DNA of 64,000 nucleotides from NCBI GenBank assembly GCA_947044405.1, contig CAMRHE010000457.1, positions 794,001 to 858,000 on the forward strand, written 5' to 3'. The first letter of the stretch is position 1, and every line of letters begins with the position of its first letter. Positions 57,100 to 64,000 of the stretch are shown one piece after another. The stretch comes from Leptodactylus fallax. Lineage: Eukaryota; Chordata; Amphibia; Anura; Leptodactylidae. The notes beneath the pieces are model-generated. The model saw only the letters and a list, made by a program, of their open reading frames with translations, made no database searches and was not told the origin of the DNA. Position numbers and translations under genes: made by a program.

Positions 57100-59090
57100 T
57101 TGTCTGATGTTTATGTAGCAATGGAAGAGACTTTTTATACACACACAAGACATGGATCTTCAAAGGATCTTGGAATAACAAAATTCAATATAAGTAGAGA
57201 CGTTATTTACAACAGGTCAGGAAATAAACAGTCTGGATACTTGTGGGGTGTGACGGAGGGATCAGTAATTCTTGCTGTTATCTGTTTGCTATCAGGTGGT
57301 GATTTGTGACCCTCACAGCTCATACATAGTGTGACATGAAACTGGCATGAATATTAAGTCCAAATTGCAGAGTTTGAAATTCTTGCATTAACCTATATTC
57401 CCATTCCTTTCTCTCCCTCTGCGTCTTAAAATGTCCCATTAAAACCACAACCCGCAAATCTTCAATAGAGTGGTCTTCTCCGGAGAAATGTGCGGCCACT
57501 GGGAGATCTGTTCTGCTGTTATTAATGGTGGATCTGTGTGAGTTCATTCGCTGGCTAAGTCTCTGCCCTGTTTCCCCTACATAGAGGCCTGTGGTGGGAC
57601 ATTGCACACACATTATGAGGTACACCACATTGGAAGACCTGCAGGAGAATGTCCCCCTAATTCTGTGACCTGTTGTGACTGTGGGACAGGTACACTGTCA
57701 GCGGTGTGGATGTGCCTGCAGGTCTTGCACCTGTTTTGCAGGCAAGGTGAGGTGCCATTTTCAGTTTGGATCTTCAGGGCACTCCGGACAATCATACGTC
57801 TCAGGCTTGGAGGATGTCGAAAGGAAAAGAGAGGGGGGACTGGAAATATGTCTTTTAGTCTGTTGTCCCTATGTAGCACAGGTTGGAGCTCCTTGGCAAT
57901 CCTTCGTAGGATCTCCAGCTGTAGGTTGTAGGTGACAACTAGGGGCTCTCGGGCTTCTTTCTGGGTCTCTTTATATATGAGCAGACTGTCTCTGTTAATA
58001 GCTGCTGCTTTGTTTAATTGGTTGTCCGTAACTTTTGGTCTGTATCCCAATCGGAGAAATTTCGTCCTCAGTTCGTGGAGGTGCTTGTCCAGGTCTGCTT
58101 TGTCGGAGCAAATATGATTGTATCGTATAGCCGGTAGTCTTTAATGTATATTGTGGTATCCAGAAAGAGGATTTCACTCTCTAATTAGCTAAGTTTAAGG
58201 TTTATGATAGGGTGAAAGTCATTGAAGTCATTATGGAATTGAAGTAGGGCCTCCTCACCTGCAGTCCAGATGACAAGGATATCATCGATATAACGAAGGT
58301 AAATCATAGGTTTGGTGGTGAATGTTGATAAATATGCTACTTCCAGTTCTGCCATAAAGAGATTTGCATATTGGGGTTCACATCTGGTCCCCATTGAAGT
58401 TCCCATTCGCTGTAGATATAGATCCTCTCCGAAAGTAAAATAGTTGTGGCTAAGGATGAATTGTATGAGCTGCATTACTGGTTCTGTTGGGAGGTTTTGT
58501 TTTTCCAGGTGTACCCGACATGCTGCAATTCCATCCTTGAGGGGAATGTTGGTATACAGGGATTCCACATCCGTGGTGGCTAAAATGGTGCCCTCAGGTA
58601 GTTGGCCCAGGGCATTCAGTTTGTTAAGAAGGTCAGTGGTGTCCTGGATATAGCTTGGAGTATCCTTGGCAAATCCCAATGCCATAAAAGATAGGCCTCC
58701 CAGGGTTGCCATTTTTGTGTATCTTTGGGAGCATATAGAAGCAGCCCGGCCTGGGATCTTGTGGGATAAGTCCTTTTAACTGTTTCTGGACCTGGATTGG
58801 AAACTTCTTGATCATATTCTTTAGTTGTTTCATATAGGCCTCTGTGGGATCACTTCCAAGTTTGGAGTAATGGATGGGATTTGGCAGGTGCCTGTTTTCT
58901 TCCTGAATATAGTCTGAGGTGTTCATTATGACTATTGCGCCCCCTTTGTCAGCCTGTTTTATTATTATATCCTGATTTTCTTTCAGTGAATTAATGGCCT
59001 TCTGTTCCTGCAGGGTTAGGTTATGCACCTGTTTCTTTTGTTTCTCCAGGATTTCTGATGTAGCAAGACAGCCTACTTTAGGTTCCCTTC
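57100..59090 (-). mobile_element. Penelope-like element with GIY-YIG domain
   Basis: Minus-strand retroelement in the gene 2 intron. It keeps the order RT then GIY-YIG that marks PLEs. Limits are approximate; the 5' part may extend to about 60264 through the direct repeats described below. Confidence 0.8.
57320..59028 (-). pseudogene. PLE reverse transcriptase + GIY-YIG endonuclease, few lesions
   Basis: Pieces in order: 58633-59028 (IIIKQADKGGAIVIMNTSDY, then FYMLPKIHKNGNPGRPI), 58185-58712 (ATTDVESLYTNIPLKDGIAA with motif A Asp, GTRCEPQYANLFMAELE, YLRYIDDILVIW with the YxDD box), 57613-58050 (RNRCKTCRHI, Cys-rich linker) and 57320-57628 (YLIMCVQCPTTGLYVGETGQ and SQRMNSHR, the GIY-YIG nuclease with its Arg). 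The frames are broken by a stop near 58185, and by shifts near 58700 and 57620. Better preserved than the copy at 25-31 kb. Confidence 0.85.
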
Positions 59091-59350
59091 CTTGTTACTA
59101 TGTAGTCTCCAGTTACACTATAGCCTTCCTAGACGTGTATGTGGTGGATGTGGCTGGATATCATAGCCATTCGACCACTGGAAAGCTGTATGTCTTTTAT
59201 TGGTGTTGTCTGTCTGGATAGATACTTATTACAGGCTACAGTGTGTATAATAGTACACTAAGCCTCTGCTATATCCAACGGTGTCACTAATGGAACTGAG
59301 AGCAATGTGTGGCCATATCTGACCTTTAGTGGGCCATATCCTCCTACATG

Positions 59351-59616
59351 TAGCATGGTGCGTTTGTCTGCCTTACGAGCACCTTATGCTTCATTATGTT
59401 ACATAGGGCCCTCTCATATTTTTAGCACTTTTCAGTCTACGGGTGCTCACATACATTTCCTTTTATCCAATTTTTGCTATAATATCCTATCGCTATTTTT
59501 TATTGTATCATCATTAGCAGTTACATTTTAGCATACTATTTCTCTATTTCTTGCTATATTTGTCCTTGAGTACACCTAATACCTATCCCGGTCACTACAC
59601 TATACAGCTGAGACCC
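59351..59616. repeat. Direct repeat, left copy
   Basis: tagcatggtgcgtttgtctg ... cagctgagaccc. The same 256-266 bp recur at 60009-60264 with few differences (a 10-bp gap: gggtgctcac is missing on the right). Confidence 0.9.
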
Positions 59617-60008
59617 AGTACTAGTTGCAGGAGTTGGAAAATACTCAGACTCTTGCAGATTAAACCCTCAGTTGCCGGGATCAAAAGTGATGGGAGGTTA
59701 AGGGGTGGGAGGGCCACCCCTTCTTTTGTCACCCTGGCCCACCCTTGGTGAGATTGTGGGGTTCCAAAGAGTTGCCATGGTATCAGGAGGCCAATCAATG
59801 CCTTCCTGGCTGCCTCTCCCTAATACACATAAGCAGCTTATGTACCATACACTGCAAAACATCACTACAGTATATTGTACAGGGGATAAAGAAATCTCAA
59901 GTTCGAGTCTCTTTGTGGGACAGTAAAAAAAAGTAATTTTTTAAAATAAAAATAATAAAAAAAAAATAAAAAATGATAAAAAAAAGCCATTAATTCCAGA
60001 AAATGGTG
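59617..60008 (+). mobile_element. Retroposon-like insert between the direct repeats
   Basis: About 390 bp ending in a long A-rich run (59930-59990) with a B-box-like caagttcgagtctc (59899-59912) just before it. It looks like a SINE or a short retroposed repeat. Confidence 0.5.
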
Positions 60009-60264
60009 TAGCATGGGGCGTTTGTCTGCCTTACGAGCACCTTATGCTTCATTATGTTACAGAGGGACCTCTCATATTTTTAGCACTTTTCAGTCTACAT
60101 ACATTTCCTTTTATCCAATTTTTGTTATAATATCCTATCGCTATTTTTTATTGTATCATCATTAGCAGTTACATTTTAGTGTACTATTTCTCTATTTCTT
60201 GCTATATTTGTCCTTGAGTACACCTAATACCTATCCCGGTCACTACACTATACAGCTGAGACCC
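60009..60264. repeat. Direct repeat, right copy
   Basis: Partner of 59351-59616. It ends at acagctgagaccc as the left copy does. Confidence 0.9.
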
Positions 60265-60299
60265 GGTGAAAACTACAACTTGTATAAAATTGTAATAAA

Positions 60300-61010
60300 A
60301 ACTTTCTAACAACTTTTGATTTTCTGGCAGTATTTGTGTCATTATTACATTTTGTAATATACTTTATTAACACATTTTGTCCCCTTTCTGTGAAATCCTG
60401 CATCTCTTTATTATTCCCCTGTCTTCTGTATTGAGATCTGTTCCTGCCTCTCATGGAATGTTACTGGGTATGGAGTACGGGGCTGTGTAATACATGATGG
60501 AAATGAAGGTGGGGGAGGAGGGTCAATCTCTTGGGAGTTATAAAACTTAGAAACTTGAATTTGGTGTCATGTGAAAGAGGAAATTATCTCACTAAGGATT
60601 TACATCAAATGTATATTATACAGCTGAATAGAAATATCCTAATCCCGACTGTGTTTTCAACCAGTGATATCTCTGGAAATTATATAGATAACACTGCAAT
60701 ATCATATGAAAGAAGAGAATATCCTTCATATGACACCAAAAGCAAGTTTGTACGTTAAATAATGTCAGAGATATAACTGTTTGAAGTGACCCTCCCCCAC
60801 CCTCATTTTCTCTATACATTACACAGCCCCGTACTCCATATACAGTAACATTCAGTGAGAGGCAGGAACAGCTCTCAATACAAAAACCAGGGAAAGAGTG
60901 AAAAAATGCAGGATTTCACAGAAAGAAGACAAAATATGTTAATAAAGTAGATTACAAAATGTATTAATGACACAAATACTGCCAGAAAATCAAAAGTTAT
61001 CTGAAAGTTT
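60300..61010. mobile_element. Fold-back element, copy 2 (long arms)
   Basis: Left arm 60300-60535 and right arm 60785-61010 are reverse complements over about 230 bp, for example aacttttgattttctggcag / ctgccagaaaatcaaaagtt and cctgcctctcatggaatgtt / acattcagtgagaggcagg. The spacer matches 13150-13370 of copy 1. Confidence 0.8.
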
Positions 61011-62213
61011 AGTTACGCTTTAATGCCCAAACAGGGCTGTTATCATGGAGGGTTAATGTGCCCTAACTGCAGGTATCCAAGTAACTTCCAGTGTAAGAGG
61101 TAGATGTGTGGATGACAGACGGTATAAAATTTCCTGGTAAATATGCCTTAACTGACACGAGATATGTCTGGCATGTAAAAACAATCCTCTGATGCTCTGT
61201 GTTCAAAAAAAGTGATTTGGAAACAAAAAGGGTTACCTGGCTGATTAGAATGAAAGACAATAGAAACCACAGTCTACAGAGGAGAAGTAACATTAGGTCA
61301 CACAGTGCAGGTAGCAAAAGTACTGTCTACTGCAAAAAAAAATCTTAACAAAATGAGATTTGGCACTCAAAGGGTGATCTGGTCAGTCAGACTGTATGTA
61401 AGACAGTGTAGACAGTGACAGTGTAATGTAGCAGAGCTTCTCCCACACTCCTGTAATCTCTCTGCCTCTATCTATCCTTCTAAACTAAATAAATCTAATC
61501 TATGCCCCCGTCCTCTCTTATAATTCTGCAGTACTACAGTAATGTTGGTGTTTTCCCCTCTCACTGTGCTAGTTGTAGTGTCAGTTCTTCTCTCTCTGCT
61601 ATCATCTCAAAATATAGCTCTTCTCTATGTGTATTATCTTATGTAATGTATATGACATCATCACTTTGACCTCCCACCCAACACTCATGATTATCTCATA
61701 GGCTGTCAGATAACATTGCCACATGCCCACATAGGTCACATAGTCCATGTGATCCTCCTCTTCTATGCTCTTCTACCTCATGTTACATATGCTGGAGGCC
61801 ATTTTTCAGGTTCGTTTGAGATGAAGCTAAAATTTTTGTAGAATTTGGGTTGAATCCAGATCATTATGAACCAGTTCGCTCATCTCTACTCATGATTGCC
61901 TGTACTATAAGGATTGCTGCCTGCAAGAGATTATTGAGAAACCGGCTTGGCAGGTCATGCCCAAAGTCAAGTGATCCTTCTTCCATGATCCGGAAAAGAA
62001 TTGGCCGACATTTTCAAACAATTCTTGCTGGAGAAATCACAAATGTATTGTATTTGCTAGAATCCAAAACTTTTGGGAAATTCGGAAAAAATTCAAGTCA
62101 TGCCAAGTCAAATCAGTCATCTCTAAAAATAGCCTTTCTATGCTGTGTTTATATCTACTCAGAGCAAAATGTAATTCTATAAGCTATAAAGAGGTTACAA
62201 ATTGATATTTTAC

Positions 62214-62576
62214 CTGTCACAGTCAGTCTTGTCTCTCCTCCATAGTGAATTATTTTTCTAACATTAGATTGTGTACACAGTCTGAGCATCACAAAGCAGT
62301 AATATGTGGAGTTGTCTGACATCTGCAGCCCCCGTATATGGAGATCTGCCGGTCCTTTTATTTGCGTCCTTCCTCTGTAACTGGGATAAACCATTTCTTT
62401 GTAGGGGTGGTAGACATAAGGTCCACTTTTGTTGCCCACTCTCCAGTAAATATTAACCCAGAGGACATCATTCTTCTTGTCTCGGCTGTATGAGCATTTA
62501 AGTGTTACAGACTCTTCTCTATGACCTGTGATGGTATCTGGTTGTGTAACACTGAAGGGTGAAGTAGATGAGGAAC
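62214..62576 (-). CDS. Gene 2 V-set Ig exon (NKp30-like)
   Basis: A 363-bp exon, phase 1 at both ends, with acceptor atggtattttttag and donor gtaaaata. It is the paralogue of gene 1 V3: FSVTQPDTITGHREESVTLK, B-strand Cys in KCSYS, NIYWRVGNKSGPYVYHPYKE, YRGRTQIKGPADLHIRGLQM and DNSTYYCFVMLRLC. The G strand reads YGGETRLTV against YGEGTKLTV in gene 1, so the second Gly of the J-like G-x-G is displaced. It joins in frame to the Lys-containing TM exon at 55033-55196, seven kb downstream. Further exons (signal peptide, perhaps distal V domains) would lie beyond 64000. Confidence 0.85.
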
Positions 62577-62727
62577 CTAAAAAATACCATAAATTTGAAT
62601 TTTACTAATCCTAAATACATGTAATTATATTATGTTTTAAAATAGTAGATTTATGCATGGACATGAGCAGATTCATGGTCCCATGTTGTATGGATACTGA
62701 GTTTACTACCTATTTATGGGCATAGAG

Positions 62728-63440
62728 CAGTGGCACAGCAGCAGCCGTAAGGGCTGCCACAAGGGGTTCGGGACCTTAAGGGGCCCGGCGTGCCCCAGTT
62801 TTTTTTTTTTTTTTTTTTTGATAGGCCGTTGCCTTCTGGAGTAACCCCAGCAGGTAATGGGCCCTCTTTACTTACCGATTCCCTTTTCCTGCTCACGGCT
62901 GCCTCTACTTCATCTTCTGCCCTCCAGGGGGCCCTGTGCATCTCATATCACATTGCTGGAGCTGGTATTGGTAAGTAAGGCGACAGGCCCACGGCAAGAG
63001 CATTTGTTGGTGAACCCCAACAAATACTGCTATTATTATACTCCAGGGTCTCTTCAGGCCCCAGAGTATAATGATTGAAGGTCCAGGGAAGGTGACGAAC
63101 ATAAAAACCAGTGTTACTCACCTCTCCAGCTCAACTCCATGCAGTCTTCGGCCTCTGTAGTGACATCACATGGGTAAGGCCGGCATTGCGACTGAAAAGA
63201 CCCCAGAGTATGATAATAGCTCGTGGGGGCTGTACACAAAAATTTCAGGTTTTGCTGAAGACAAAATTTTTACAATATTTGCCGCGAACACTGTTGGGGC
63301 CATGATGGGACATAATACTGTGTGGACAGGCCACTATGGGACATAATACTGTGTGGAGGGGTCACAATGGGACATAATACTGTGTTCAGGGGTCACTATG
63401 GGACATTATACTCTGTGCAAGGGTCACTGTGTAGACATCT
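62728..63440 (+). mobile_element. hAT-like element (copy e)
   Basis: Starts cagtggcacagcagcagccg, has a T-run (62798-62819), the GC-rich part, the cccagagtataatgatt fold-back part (63058-63075) and a short array (63295-63430, actatgggacataatactgtg). The right terminus is not clear. Confidence 0.6.
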
Positions 63441-63561
63441 CTGCAGCTTTGCATAAGCATAAATGTGTGAAGGATCTGCAGAAGGTCAATAGATCTGCAC
63501 TGATAAGGCCACATGACCCCAAAAGACAGAGGGGAGGAAAGTGCGCTGCTGCATAAGTATA

Positions 63562-63850
63562 TGGGGTCTGGTCTGTAGATAAAGGCGTATTCCCAGCTCC
63601 ATGTTTCTCCTCTCCTGCACTGATCTGTTCTCTGCCTTTTTCTGTACCTTTGTACCTGGAGGGCAGGGCTGAGACTTTTCAATAAGATATAATAATAAAA
63701 ACAATAATAATTTTTTATTTATGTAACATTAACCTATTCTGCTGAGTGTTATGACATCACAGGAGAGTGCTAGATTCACCAAGGAGGTGGAGATAGAGCG
63801 CCAGGCGCTGCAAGGAAGCCCAAAACAGGTAACGGAAGGAGAGTATAAAT
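63562..63850. repeat. Repeat block matching 18870-19490
   Basis: Same order of phrases as the block at 18.9-19.5 kb, including the L2-like tail, atgacatcacaggagagt and cccaaaacaggtaacgg. Nothing is recognised from here to the window end. Confidence 0.5.
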
Positions 63851-64000
63851 ATTTTTTTAGCAAAACGTCCAAAAAGAAAAAGACAGAACAGCACAACCAC
63901 AATGCTAATGTCAATCCATTTCAGCACATGGAGGGATCATGTAGAAACTTCAGTGGTGCGTAACTCCATAAAGTAAACAGTAAGGCAAAGGCAATGCTGT

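Larger units (their letters stand above)
60300..62722. repeat. Segmental duplication block, copy 2 (with gene 2 V exon)
   Basis: Collinear with 13032-15302 in the same orientation. The intron part is 1.71 kb here and 1.70 kb in copy 1. It ends where a hAT-like repeat begins at 62728. Confidence 0.8.

Overview
The window is vertebrate genomic DNA, most likely from an amphibian (probably a frog). Short exons with clean GT-AG borders sit in introns of several to more than 10 kb. The introns are packed with element types that are all present together in amphibian genomes: Tc1/mariner, L1, L2, Penelope-like (PLE), Ty3/gypsy, hAT-like and TTAA-flanked MITEs, and tRNA-derived SINEs. No bacterial-type genes are present, and nearly all long open frames are transposon remnants. 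The exact species cannot be read from the sequence.

The host content is one minus-strand cluster of immunoglobulin-superfamily receptor genes. Gene 1 can be assembled from ten exons whose intron phases all agree: signal peptide (43684-43720), V-set domain 1 (31903-32292), V-set domain 2 (21591-21932), V-set domain 3 (14789-15154), transmembrane exon (11599-11694) and five tail exons (8776-8800, 6608-6645, 5863-5909, 3158-3241, 316-423). Together they give 1533 nt, or 510 residues plus a stop. The tail carries two ITIM-type motifs, IVYAQV and TVYAAV, so gene 1 looks like an inhibitory receptor. Gene 2 lies upstream in the same orientation and only its 3' part is in the window: a V-set exon (62214-62576) closely related to V3 of gene 1, and a last exon (55033-55196) with a lysine inside the transmembrane segment and a short tail. 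That is the layout of an activating receptor that borrows an ITAM adaptor. The two genes therefore resemble a paired inhibitory/activating receptor set. The membrane-proximal V domains look NKp30 (NCR3)-like, and the two distal ones of gene 1 look PILR/Siglec-like.

Layout from left to right. 0.2-11.7 kb: 3' UTR, tail exons and TM exon of gene 1, with a Tc1 copy at 7.1-8.7 kb. 13.0-15.3 kb: V3 inside a block duplicated at 60.3-62.7 kb. 15.9-18.9 kb: old L1 remnant. 19-24 kb: hAT-like repeats around V2. 25.0-31.1 kb: a SINE-like inverted structure split by a composite PLE insertion that itself contains an L2. 31.9-32.3 kb: V1. 32.4-40.5 kb: a Tc1 remnant cut by a near full-length but mutated L1. 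40.8-43.3 kb: minisatellite and microsatellite. 43.7 kb: first coding exon of gene 1. 43.9-52.4 kb: a young Ty3/gypsy provirus in the same orientation, 192 bp upstream of the gene 1 start codon, itself invaded by a TA-flanked transposon. 52.4-55.0 kb: intergenic. 55.0-64 kb: gene 2, with a second PLE in its intron.

The receptor annotation rests on translation, splice borders and phase agreement. Family names come from motif patterns, not from a database search. Repeat family names are judged the same way and should be taken at the superfamily level.
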